Assembly (NCBI GenBank): GCA_964035575.1
Contig: OZ037838.1
Span: 1,178,001 to 1,242,000, forward strand
DNA length: 64,000 nucleotides
Direction of reading: 5' to 3'
Origin: Rhynchopus sp. YZ270_cl-10
Lineage: Eukaryota; Euglenozoa; Diplonemea; Diplonemida; Diplonemidae
Every line of letters begins with the position of its first letter. Within the stretch, counting starts at the first letter, position 1. The notes under the pieces were generated by a model that was not told where the DNA came from, ran no database searches, and was given only the letters and a program-made list of their open reading frames with translations. A program made the translations under genes and the position numbers. Below are positions 40,291-51,324 of the stretch, piece after piece.

Positions 40291-43200
40291 ATGGCGGAAC
40301 CTGCCGTGGACCAGAGAGGTCATTCCAATTCCAATACCAACGCGATGCTCGGCTTCTTAGAGCGAGGCGCTGTGGACACATCATCTTCCTCCTGCTCTTC
40401 TTCTTCTGTGCTTCGACAACGAAGGGCGCGAGCAACAAAACAGTACTGTGTTCGCTCGACACGCGACCGCCATTTGGTTCGCGAATTCTTTGAAGGACGA
40501 CTTCTCGGTGCTGGGGGAGCCGACGCGAAGCTGGAGGTTGGTAGCGGATACCTTCTCCTTCACCTGCTGGACCCCTCTGCAACGGACCCAACCCCTCGCT
40601 CCCCTCCTTGGTCCCCTACTAATGAATCTGTCATTTCACCGGTTGCTGGAAGCACGATGCGAGCCGCAATGTTCCCAGAAGCATCTCCCGAACCACCGCT
40701 CACCCCTCGATACAGCAGCCTGCTTACGAATGAGGACGCGGAGACTATTGCGAGGTTCAATGCGAAGTCGAGTGTTACGACCTCGAAATTGCTTTCTGAG
40801 GCGCAAAGGGTTTCGGATCAGTATTCTGCAGCGTTGCAGGAACGCAATGAAATGCGAAGGATCGAAGCTGCGTCGTCACCGTGCCGTTATGAAGTTGCAA
40901 ACAAACTGAGTCTTGCCAAAGAGGATCTATCCAATACACAAGCATTAACCCGACAGAAACAAATGGAAATCGCTGGAGGATACACCACAGCAAAGTTCAA
41001 ATCCTCCCTTTCCGCAGTAAAAAAGGTTATTGCTAATGAAGCTCCGACAGAAAATAACAACTTAACCATTCAAAATGACCCTCCCCCCGTTGAAAAGCGT
41101 GAAAGCAGTGTGGGAGAAAAGCAAAATATGCGGTCAATTTTTCATGCGGCGTCGCAGTTTAAGTATGCAGCATCTGAGACGATATGGAAGTTGCGTATTG
41201 AAAAGGCGGTGTTGGATGCAGTTGAGAAGACACGATCGGAGGAGGCAAAACGGAGTGCAGAAAATCCACATAATCAAGGAAAAGTCGATGCGCTTCGAAT
41301 CAAACTGCAAGACGCCTTGAACAACAATGCAGCGCAGGAGCAAACAATTCTTGACCACAAACGTCTGCATATTGCGTTACAAAGCAAGGTAGAAGCACTC
41401 CGCCAGGAGCTTTGGCCATTACAAGAACGCTGGCGTGCACAGCAACTCCACGATGTAGACGAAATGCAAAAACTCATCGCATTTTACGAAAGCGAGCGGG
41501 CCTACCTATATACAAAGGTTTTCAACCTCGAAGTCCCTCTTCAGGTCCCAGAACGGCGGATTAACCAACCAGAAACCGCTCTTAGCACCTCATCTGCCCC
41601 AGAGGCGAACCCTTCCTCAGAAGGGATTAGCAAGCAGATTCAGGCCTTAGCAAACAAATCTACCTTTGAAAAGCAGATAAAACGCGAAAAGCTTCGGTCC
41701 TCAAAGCTTACGATAAAGGTGATCACCAAGCTGCATTATATCACCACCCTTGAGATTCAGGGCATGAAAATGCATGATTTTGATGGCGGCGGGAAGAAAA
41801 AACCGAATACCAAGAATACTCTTAAGAAGGCTGTCACCCCCATCGAAGAACCTCCTCTCCTCAGTGAACCCCAAGCAGCCTTAGTTGAAGCAGAGCTGCA
41901 AGTAGTCGACGACGTCTGCGTGCAAAATATGCTAAAAGAAACTTCCTGGGAAGACGCTCCCACTACAACTCATAAAAAAGCTGTAAAAATGATGGTTCAA
42001 AAATGTATCAGTCTCCTCCCCAAGCCAGGAATGTACGGGCTTACCCCAGAATTTCGCAAAGACCGTGAAGATTGTATTGAAGGCCTCCGAAGCCCCCTCA
42101 AAATGCTGCATTCCGCAACCTCCCGCATCCAAGCCCAACTTGAGCAATCAAAAAAGGCGCTTCTTGAGAAGGAAGAAACCATCGTTGCGCTTCCCCCTAT
42201 TTCACAGCTACTACCTTCGGATATCGCCTTTTTTGCTTTATCTCGTGGAGATGAAAGCAATGCAACAGGGCTTCTATCTCAAGAGGAATATGACTCTGCA
42301 CAGATCGCAAAGAAAGCATTGACAGAGCTCTTACAAACTCGCCCTACAATCGAGAATTTGCGTGAGTACGTAGACCATCTGATCGCATGGAACACTGCAA
42401 CCACTACGGTAACCTCGCGCGCAGACTGCCCACGATGCAATGCTGCAAACGAACCGTCTGAATGCGTATCCTCAAAGGAAGAGGACATTCCACAACAGGA
42501 CCCTTCCCCGGCCACCCCAGCGACACCAGCGCCGGTAACTCCATCCCCTCGCCCACGGAGTATTAGCACAAGCAAACAACGCAAAAAATTTGACGAAAAG
42601 GTTGAAAAATGTGAAGACAATTCTGAACCCGAAATCGACTCCGATGACGATGATAACTACAATGATGATGACGACAGCCCGACCCCTCTCGACGAAGAAG
42701 TTGAGGATAACGACGATAACAACAATACCAAAGACACCAAACCACGCTCTTCTAAAGCAAAAAAGCGCCTCCAAGCGATGTTCGAAGAAGGCAAACCAGA
42801 CGACAAAAAATGGAAGAAATTGATGTCTGACATGAAACGCGAGGTGTCCGAAGCGATCTCTGCTGTCGAGCAACCTGGTCTGCAACTTCACCACACTGTC
42901 TTCGCTTTGACAAAAGCGCTGCGTAATATGCTCGAAATACCCGATTCCGCAGTCTTCGTTCCACGCACAAAGGTCAACCCAAAAGACAAAGAAAAACGCC
43001 TTGCCGTTCTCTTCAAACACGACAACGACACCCTCAAGGCGTATCTCAACTTCCTCACACGAGGTGACATCAAAACGTCCGTTCTCGCCTCCGCTCGCAA
43101 AGACGTCTTCGCCAAAACCCAAACCGCAGCCACTTCAGAACGCTTCGACACTGTCCTCCAAACCATGACCACCGTTCAACGCTACCTCCAACGTCAAGAA

Positions 43201-43905
43201 GACACCGTCGGGTCCGCCCTTCTCAAGGAGCTAGGAGCGCACCCGGAAACGCTCTTAGAACAGCTAACCAAAGGGGAGGACGACGAACGAATTAAACGCT
43301 GGGCGGAGAGGTTTGTGGAAGGACTCAAAGCATCCGAAAAAGCAGATGAGGAGCGAGAGCGGGAGCTCTCTCTCGGCGACAGACAGCAAGACAGCAAAGG
43401 GACAGAGGGGCAGGCATATCTCGAGATGGTCCAACGGCATGCAAAGCGATTCCACGAACGTCGTGGAAAAGGCAGTGCCAAAGAGAGTGTCGCACCCGAC
43501 GAGCCCACAACCGACCCCCCCGAGAAAGCACTACCGGAAAGCCCTAAGACCGAAACCACCATTCAGGAACAAACAACGCGCCTCAATATGCTGGCAAAGA
43601 AGGCAATGAGCATGTTCAAAGCGCAGTCGGACCCAAAAGATTTGACCCTGGGAGGTGCAGGGCTTGGGGGAGAACTGCCGCAGATTCGGAACCCTCCCGC
43701 TGAAGCTGCGCCTGCTCCGGCACCAAGCAGCAGTCTTGCGCGTGCCGTGAACGCATTGGGTAAAGGTGCGTTCAGTGCGGAAGAATCAATCAAACGACGT
43801 ACAAGAATCAACCAAATGCTGAAGCTCCCACGTCTTGATCACAAACCTTCGCGTGAAGACATCCAGAAGCTTACGATTGGAGGTTGTTCTGCTAATGGAA
43901 TGTAA
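40291..43905 (+). CDS. Coiled-coil protein of unknown function
   Basis: 1,204 aa as one exon; the first in-frame ATG (MAEPAVDQRG) follows a T-rich tract. A Ser-rich and Arg-rich start leads into charged helical regions about 145-330 and 345-420, consistent with coiled coil. Then Pro-rich and acidic linkers (Asp-rich run about 773-815), a conserved-looking helical domain about 825-1010 (KKWKKLMSDMKREVSEAISA, DTLKAYLNFLTRGDIKTSVL), and a C-terminal tail with basic helix (SIKRRTRINQMLKLPRL). No catalytic motif, membrane segment or named domain. It could be a cytoskeletal or flagellar component. Confidence 0.7.
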   Translation: MAEPAVDQRGHSNSNTNAMLGFLERGAVDTSSSSCSSSSVLRQRRARATKQYCVRSTRDRHLVREFFEGRLLGAGGADAKLEVGSGYLLLHLLDPSATDPTPRSPPWSPTNESVISPVAGSTMRAAMFPEASPEPPLTPRYSSLLTNEDAETIARFNAKSSVTTSKLLSEAQRVSDQYSAALQERNEMRRIEAASSPCRYEVANKLSLAKEDLSNTQALTRQKQMEIAGGYTTAKFKSSLSAVKKVIANEAPTENNNLTIQNDPPPVEKRESSVGEKQNMRSIFHAASQFKYAASETIWKLRIEKAVLDAVEKTRSEEAKRSAENPHNQGKVDALRIKLQDALNNNAAQEQTILDHKRLHIALQSKVEALRQELWPLQERWRAQQLHDVDEMQKLIAFYESERAYLYTKVFNLEVPLQVPERRINQPETALSTSSAPEANPSSEGISKQIQALANKSTFEKQIKREKLRSSKLTIKVITKLHYITTLEIQGMKMHDFDGGGKKKPNTKNTLKKAVTPIEEPPLLSEPQAALVEAELQVVDDVCVQNMLKETSWEDAPTTTHKKAVKMMVQKCISLLPKPGMYGLTPEFRKDREDCIEGLRSPLKMLHSATSRIQAQLEQSKKALLEKEETIVALPPISQLLPSDIAFFALSRGDESNATGLLSQEEYDSAQIAKKALTELLQTRPTIENLREYVDHLIAWNTATTTVTSRADCPRCNAANEPSECVSSKEEDIPQQDPSPATPATPAPVTPSPRPRSISTSKQRKKFDEKVEKCEDNSEPEIDSDDDDNYNDDDDSPTPLDEEVEDNDDNNNTKDTKPRSSKAKKRLQAMFEEGKPDDKKWKKLMSDMKREVSEAISAVEQPGLQLHHTVFALTKALRNMLEIPDSAVFVPRTKVNPKDKEKRLAVLFKHDNDTLKAYLNFLTRGDIKTSVLASARKDVFAKTQTAATSERFDTVLQTMTTVQRYLQRQEDTVGSALLKELGAHPETLLEQLTKGEDDERIKRWAERFVEGLKASEKADEERERELSLGDRQQDSKGTEGQAYLEMVQRHAKRFHERRGKGSAKESVAPDEPTTDPPEKALPESPKTETTIQEQTTRLNMLAKKAMSMFKAQSDPKDLTLGGAGLGGELPQIRNPPAEAAPAPAPSSSLARAVNALGKGAFSAEESIKRRTRINQMLKLPRLDHKPSREDIQKLTIGGCSANGM

Positions 43906-45069
43906 ACAAGGGGGAGGGGGGAGGTGTGGGAGGTGGGGGTTATGTGCATTGATGTCTTTAAATTCGATGGAAGGAAAAATAGAAGCGTTTTTCCGCGATT
44001 TTGTCTTACTCTCTGCTTTGTCGTGACAGAGCAGACGTCAACCGCGACCGCATGGGTTGGGGTTCAACCACATTGATACACTGAAAATACACGGTTCACG
44101 AGAGGGCTGTTGTATATTTCAAGTCAATTTTTTTGTCCAGGCACTTTACAGTGCATTTTTCTGCCTTTTCCCCCAATATTCCCTCTTTTCAGAGGAGAAA
44201 TTGGGTTGCGTTTTTTTGTATGCCTTATTGATTGATTGCTTATTTTGCCTGCCCTTTTTTTGTTTTTGTTTTTGTTTTTGTTTTTCTTTCAATTGACTGT
44301 TTCTGTTATTTGCGCCAACATCCTGCAAAGACGTCTGCACCCACATGTCCAGCAGCTTTATTACTCAAAATCTTTTGTAACTCACTACTTAGCTGTTATA
44401 GAGTTAGTACACCGCGCAATACACACGCCACGTTTTTTTTTTTTCTTTCTGCAATGGCCCCCTGCCATGGGTCATGACGAATTTAAAATTTTTTGGGATT
44501 TTTTGAGCTTTGTTCCCCCCCTTGGGAAATCCTCTTGACAAACTATCGGAATGTTTGCCAACGACTTGGTGCAGGCTCCGTTCTTGTCATATCACCACAG
44601 AACCCTTTTTTCTTCTTTGATGATTACACAACAAGAGGCCTAGGTTCAGATACTTCCCCCTTTTTTGTTCCCTCTCTCTCCTCTCTTTTGTACAAGACCA
44701 TCGGTTTCAAGACTTCGAAGAAAAAAAATTTCACCCCACCTCAATGTCTTCTTTTAAATTAACACCAACCTTTTCTCCAACTCTCCCAACCTCCACAGGA
44801 ATACCCCAACCCTAGCCCCCCCCTTTTATTTTGTTACAAAGAATGACTCAATCCTAACAAAAAGGACGCATTTTTTTCTCTCTTTTTCCTCATCTTTATT
44901 TTCTCTCTCCTCCCCTCAAGACAAAAACCTACCCTGCATTTTGTGTTAGTTTCTAGGTTGTTTAGTGTATCTTAACTATTCTTTTAGAGGTGACTACTAA
45001 GCACGAGAGGCCTAGGTTCATCTTATCAACTTTTCTTTTCTTTTTGTTTTCTCCTCATATTCCTCTTCA
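43906..45069. other. Intergenic between coiled-coil and PIPK-like genes
   Basis: T-rich, no gene. CACGAGAGGGCTGTTGTAT at 44098 resembles CACGAGAGGGCTTTGTAT at 50798 and CACGAGAGTGCTTTTGTAT at 56421/60084. GAGGCCTAGGTTCATCTTAT at 45014 precedes a 30-nt pyrimidine tract and the next start. Confidence 0.45.
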
Positions 45070-48000
45070 ATGAGCAGTGTGTTTGTCAGCCGTGGAAGAG
45101 AGGTGCACGAAGCAGCCCGCATCATCCAAGCACGCTACCGCTTGGACGACCGCTTCATCGAGGGCCACGCCTGCAGATGTCAGATCGACCGCGCTCGTCC
45201 ACTGGAAGGTCACATCTATCTCTTTGAGGGCCATTTCGTGTTCAGCAGCGAGGACTACCAATCCCTGCCTCTCATCCGCGAATACGAGGATGTAACACTA
45301 GGCACCGTAACTCCGCTCTCTTTCGAATGCTTTGTCGTGGATCCGGACATTATTGGAACCAAAAAAATTCATTTGAAATTTTCTGATATGGATCGACCTG
45401 ATGAAGCTGGCCGTGTACTTCACTTTTTAAAACACAAAAAGGCAGGAAAAATCGACGAACGCATCGCCACCGCCTTAGAAGGCATTCCCATGAACGGACT
45501 CTACGCCCGCGCCCTCGCACGCTACCCTCAACACCACCACGACATTTTCAATTTGTTTGAGCTCTACTCCGTTCTTCATCTCCCCGAAGGCCGTCCTCCT
45601 CCGGTCCCTGACATGCCAGGAGACAATGCTCTTGAAGTCGGCGATATCGAAGCAGTTATCGGACATCACATCTTTTGGGGCTGCGAGGTGCACTCATTAT
45701 CTGCGGAAGGCGTTCAAACCGGAAAGTTCGAGCACGGCATCATCGCTGACATGGTTGACGAATTAACCTGCTACGTCTGTCTCTCATGCATCTGCATCAT
45801 GGGATCTTCCGACCCAAATTTTCCGGTAAAATTGGATTTCCAAGGAATCCTCTCGATTGTCGAAGTGGTTGTCGACACCGAGCAGCAACCCCTCCTCCCT
45901 GCTGTCCGAATTTCCTATATTTCTGATGAGCACATCTTCAACAGCTTTGTACTTTACCATTTCACCAATGAGTTGGCCTTTGAGACTTGCCTTCATGATT
46001 TAACTATGGCGTGGGCGTTTCATCACAACCGTTTGTACAACGTTGGCGAAGTGTTTCCATTATTGGATGTCCAGGATTTGTCGACAATTGTGTTTCATTT
46101 TCGGCAGCTCGATAGAGAAGGCTACGGTATCATCCCGAAGGACATCTTTCTGCAGTCCTTCGCCCCGCTGAACATCCACCTCGACGTTGCAGACTTGCTC
46201 TATGGAATGTTCGACCACATCGTGTCCCCAGAAGAAAGCCCCGAGGTCGTTCAGTTCTCTCGCTACCTCCTCGCAATGCGTACCCTCCTCAGCGGTCCGC
46301 TTGAAGATAAAAGCGATCTTCTTTTCCGCGCATTTGATTATCAAAGGCAAGGTTGGGTTGTGAAGAAAGAACAGCTCTACGCTTTAGCCGTTATGACCCA
46401 CGGAATGAGCCCAGAAATTCGCGAGACCTATACATTTCCAGATTTTAACCGCTGGCTTTTCGAGCAGTTTGACAAAAATCGGGATGGGTTTTTGACGCAT
46501 CAGGACTTTGTGGATGGGATTTGCGAGGATCCAAAAATTCGCCGCGCATGGTCGTCAATGCAGCTCTCCCCTTCTCCACAAATCGAGACAAAACACCCGC
46601 GGAGGATTGGGCAGCGTTTTATTCATGCAGGACACCCAAGGTTTCCTTTGATCTGCGCAATACAGCATGGCATTGAGACTTCTATCGTACGGTACCCTAC
46701 ACGCAACCCCGATCCAAACCAAGGACCCTTCGAGGAAATGCAGTCCTACTCCATGCTAAGAGACCAGCCTATGTCTGAAGGAGACATCGATTACACCTCG
46801 TCTCTGCCGACCCCGGATTGGGCGCTTCCGCTTGAATCTCGCGTTATCATCAAAAACATGGAAAGGGAAACTCTTTTCAATGGAAAAAGCGGGTCCGTAA
46901 TAGGATACAACCCAGAATCCTACTCCGTTGTCGTAAACGTTCACGAAACCGGACAACCGGTGTCCGTATCGCCAGAGAATTTGACGATCATTCGGACCTC
47001 CCTCTCGAAGGATATTGGATTCCGTCTGCACCCTGGTCAAGACCCCGGAATCTGTTTCCAAACGAAGCCTAATGGTCTGCCCTTTGTCGCAGGTTTGACC
47101 GTAGGGGGTCCGTCGGAGAGAGCGGGGATGTATCCAGGGTTTGTGATTGATCGGATTGATGGGTATAGGATGCCGTCCAAGCGAGCAATAGAGTCGTATA
47201 TGGAAGCATGGTCGCAAAGCGGGGCTGATCAATTGGTTTACTCCGTGATTCTGCCGTTGGATGATGAGCATGGTTTGGAGGTGGGGTCCAGAGTAGAAAT
47301 TTCGGGTCTACACAACGCACCACAATACAACAAACGGCGTGGGGTGATTCAGCTGAAAGATGACCTCGAGGCGATTGAAGTTCTACTAGACGGAGACGAC
47401 GAGCCGGTGGTCCTCCAGGCACGCAACATCCTCCCAATCGGAAACAGTATTCACAAAAAATTTCGGTTTGACATTCCCCCTGGGGGCGAGCTAGGGATGG
47501 ATCTCGATGTTACACGCGATGAAGGTCCGATCTTTGTGAAAAGCGTTGTGCCACATGGTCCTGCAGACCGTTGTGGCCTTCCGGTTAAATCGATTATTGA
47601 GTCGGTGAACGGAATAAAAACACATTCTCCAGCAGACCTCGTTGCGGCTATCCAAGAGTTTGTACGATCAAGCTCTCCATCCGCAATCATTGGAGCAATC
47701 ATTCCCGTTGGAGGCCGCACCTTACCCGGAGAGGATACAGACCAGGAGTTGCACATCACAGACTATGCCCCGGAGGTCTTCGCCGATTTGCGGTCAATGC
47801 TGAACATCACCGACGAGGATTATTTACATTCCATTTCGCTTTCCTCCGCGCGAGCTGGGCTCATGACATGCCACCTTCGTACGCTCCTAGAACTACGTCC
47901 CGGGGCCTTCTTCTATGGTACACATGATGAGCGTTTTGTCATTTCAGGTCTCAGCAAAGAGCGGGCGGACGCTCTGTTCAAAATGCTCTATGATTATCGT

Positions 48001-50289
48001 GAGCACCTCAAAAAGCATAAAGACAGTTTGCTTCCACGGTATGTAGGGCTCTATTGCCTGGAGTGGCATGGTGCTGATATGTACTTTGCGGTGACGCTCA
48101 ATGCCTTCTCGATACCCCACAAAGACATTCCGTTGGTGATAAACATTACCCCAGATGAACCCATCGAAAAGCACATCCAGCTTGCCCCAAAGGCGTTGAA
48201 ATGCCTTTTGATTCAGCTTGAAAACGATACCAGGCTGCTCAGAGGGAAACGTTCTATAGGCTACTCTCTCGTAGTGGGGGTGCATTCCGTTCGCAATGAG
48301 GTGGACGGAAGACCTATCTGGGGTGCAGATAAAAGAGTCCAAGCGGCTTCGACGATGCTGTTGGGGAATCCTTGCTTTTCTTTGCATGAGGTGCTGCACT
48401 CATATAACATTAGCAGACATATGGAGCCGGTGTTTTCGAGGAAGCATCACACCCCATTACCAATGATCGGAGATCGGCATGAATCGGCGAAAAGAAAGAT
48501 TTCTGCAAGACGGCGGTTCTTCCCTCCGGAGGAAGGGGAGAAGAAGAAGAAGGGGATGAAATACATCAAGAAGGTGATGGATGCGGAGGAGCGGTGGTTG
48601 CAGTACACCTACCATCAAAAGAAGAAACAAAGGTCACCCCCGATTGACCCTTCAGCAGCACCGAAGGATGGCGAAGAGAAGGAAAAGGAGAAGGATTGGG
48701 AGGAGCAAGAGGCCAAAGAAGAGAAGGAGAAAGGGGAGAAGGAGGAGGACAACAAAGACGACGCAGCGGCCCCGCTCATCCCTGGAGGCAAGAAGGATAC
48801 GGAAAAGGAAAAGGACGAGGTAAATGAGTTCCCCGGGCGTGTCAACCTCCCTACCGTAGCGCAGGAAGAGCCGCACCTCGACAGCGAGTGGAAGTGCAAA
48901 GGGTGCGGGGCAGTGAACGCCTGGAGGTATGTTTTATTGTGAGGAGAAATTGCCAAATGCCTAGTCGCATACTGCGAGTTTTCCTGGATGCGCAGGAAAA
49001 ATGACTGGGGAGTGTTGGTGACGCCACAGAGCCGGAACACTCGTTGAGTGCCTCACAAAACCTAAAATTACTTCTTCTTTTGCTTTTATTTATTGTCTTC
49101 ACGCTTTATCGTTGTTGGGTTGGGAAATAAAAGTATCACTTCTGATACAGTTTCCATGGATAGACATGAAAAGGGGCACACAGGTGGTTCAATAACAAAA
49201 CAAGGGATTGTGTCCAATGAAAATTACGGCAGAAAAGTTCGAGAATGTAGGTTTTATTATTTCCCTTTTAACCCCCCAAAACTCCCAAAAAAAAAAAACA
49301 TTTCAATACCCCTCCTCCATTTCCACGTCTCTATCTCAGATGCACACCGAAGACCTGGCGAGCCCCTGCCTGCAGAACATGCTTCAGGGAGTATGAACAG
49401 GCAACTGGCGATTCTACATATGGACCTGAGACGGAAGTAACGTCACACATCTCCAGGCGTAGACGTATTGCTGGGGCTCGTGAGCGCCGCGCCGCACCTG
49501 ATATGTTCCAGCTCTATAGAAAGACGGCGAAGCCTGTAGAAGTGGTCAATGAGGAGCTAGTTGCTGCAGCAGACCCAGACAAACAGTTTGAGGAGGTAGC
49601 CAGCGAAAGTAGTGATGAAGACGAGAAGGGCGATGTGCCTGGCGAGGCGGTCATCCCGGACGACTATCACCACAGTGTGGGGCGTGTGCGGCGCGGTGCG
49701 GGTAAAGGTGGTAAAGAACGTATGGGTCCGCCCAAGATGCACCGTAAGTACGACGCGGAGTCGCGTGACGACCCGTTCCACGACCCGCACAACCCAGGTC
49801 CACCCATAGCACAACACCTCTGCGAGTCAGAGAAGGGGGTCCCGTTTGAAACAGTATGGTTTTTTTTTTTGAAATACCTTGGGGATCAATCGCGTTGTTG
49901 TACTGTTTTTTGATGTCTTTCGGATGCTGAAGGTCTGAAAAATGCTTTCCCGAGACAGCATTTTTTTTTTAAGTTGTGTTTTGGTTTTTTTTGGTTTTTT
50001 GGTTTTCTAACACAGTGAATGATACACTCCACAACCCCAACCCACCGTACAGCAAGGCGGAGTACGCAGAACTGTGTTCCAAAAGTTCTTCGGGGGCACG
50101 CCAGGGAACCTGATCTACCCAGGCGATCCAGGCACGTCAAGCGGCACGCTGCAGACAGAGATCCTCTACTTTGGGATCGTCGACATGCTGAACCCAGCCC
50201 CTTTCGTGCAGACGGGGATAGAAAGCGAGTACCAAGCTGCTTTCATGGCGACAGCGAAGGCGTCCTGTGTTGGGGGCGGGCAAGGATGA
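45070..50289 (+). CDS. GRAM-EF hand-PDZ-PDZ-RanBP2 zinc finger protein with degenerate PIP-kinase domain (3 exons)
   Basis: Model join(45070..48926, 49340..49853, 50053..50289), 1,535 aa. Intron 1 (GAG|GTATGT...TATCTCAG) joins WKCKGCGAVNAW to RCTPKTWRAPACRTCF, completing a RanBP2-type zinc finger, which strongly supports the splice. Domains: GRAM/PH-like about 35-120; helical region; EF-hand loop about 465-476 (DKNRDGFLTHQD); two PDZ-like domains (about 647-712 and 806-866), each after a small SH3-like barrel; PIP-kinase homology from about 895 (DYAPEVFADLR, GAFFYGTHDERF) through YSLVVGVHS (about 1064), an insert with the zinc finger and acidic linker, and a C-terminal piece LYFGIVDML. Key residues look lost: the usual IIKT Lys reads VISG, MDYSLL reads IGYSLV, and DLKGS is absent, so it may be a pseudokinase. 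The exon 3 boundary is uncertain: the stronger-looking CTAACACAG acceptor leads to a stop, and a possible TG duplication at about 50073 disturbs the frame. Confidence 0.75.
49143..49190 (+). repeat. Short repeat shared with window start
   Basis: TGATACAGTTTCCATGGATA and GACATGAAAAGGGGCACACA match 121-172 with few differences. Here it lies in intron 1 of the PIPK-like gene. Confidence 0.6.
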
Positions 50290-51324
50290 AAAGGGGGAGG
50301 GGAGGTTTTGTTTTTCAATTTAGAAAGAGTGTGTGTGTGGTTTTTTAACAAAGCAGTGAAATGAATAATTCGAAGAATATTGGAATTATTACTCTCTTTG
50401 CTGTGATTTTCATGGGCTGGTGCATTTCAAAGTCTTTTTTATTTGTGTTTTTGCGACCATATTTTAGATATCCAAAATAAAATAAAATAGTGGAGCTCAT
50501 CTTTGGGTGACACTAATACAACCAAGTTTATGTTTATATAGAAAACCTTTTGCATTCCAAGTGGAGTTGGTCGAGTCGGCTTTGTGTGTCATAGACACTT
50601 GTATTCCACTATTTTCTTTTCTTCATGTGACAAATCACTTACTACTAGGAGACTTTAGTCACATGAACACAAGGTAATAGTCTCTTACCAACTCTCCTTT
50701 CGTATAGATTTATACTTCTAAATTGGTGCTAAATTGGTGTAGGACTGCATGTTTGGGGGTACACCCGGTGCACCGGTTATGTACCAAGTAACACTGTCAC
50801 GAGAGGGCTTTGTATGGCAGTCTTTGTTTTGTCTGGGGGCGCGACTCTGGCTAACGAAGGGCTATCTACGTTGTTCCAAGCCCCCTTCCGTTGTTCCTAT
50901 CCCCCCAAAAGAGTCCCCATTTTAGCATAGAACTCTCACATATTCCCGTGGTGGTTCAAACCCCCCCCCACCACCAAACCTCCACCACATTTCTGCCGCG
51001 ATCGCCGTGGCCAGAAATATAGTAATAATAACTGATGTTTTGTTTGTTTCTCCCTTTTGTTCGAACACTGTATTTCATCTGCATTCCGTAACCACACACC
51101 ACTTCGAGTCAGAGACGCCTGCAAGGTGCTTGCCTGGTCTGTTGGTCGGGAGGGTCAGGGAACAGAGGTGTGTCTGGGTTGCTTTGTTGGCGTCTATCAA
51201 GGCTTCCATATCAATGTGAGCACAGTGTTGCCTTCCCATTCTTTTGCATGTCGTTGACCTGAACACTCGAGTTGCGAAGTCATACAATACATCACATCAA
51301 ACACAACAGACCCCGAAGAAAACA
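50290..51324. other. Intergenic before the second array
   Basis: The dispersed boundary motif lies at 50488-50527 (GTGGAGCTCATCTTTGGGTG then ACACTAATACAACCAAG), about 200 nt after the PIPK-like stop. 50770-50832 (ATGTACCAAGTAACACTGTC, CACGAGAGGGCTTTGTAT) resembles 56390-56440. There is no gene. The upstream DNA of copy 9 matches neither leader class. Confidence 0.5.

Noticed and set aside
42472..43122. 216-aa minus-strand frame opposite the coiled-coil gene
   Set aside because: Antisense shadow of a biased acidic/basic coding region; no recognisable features.
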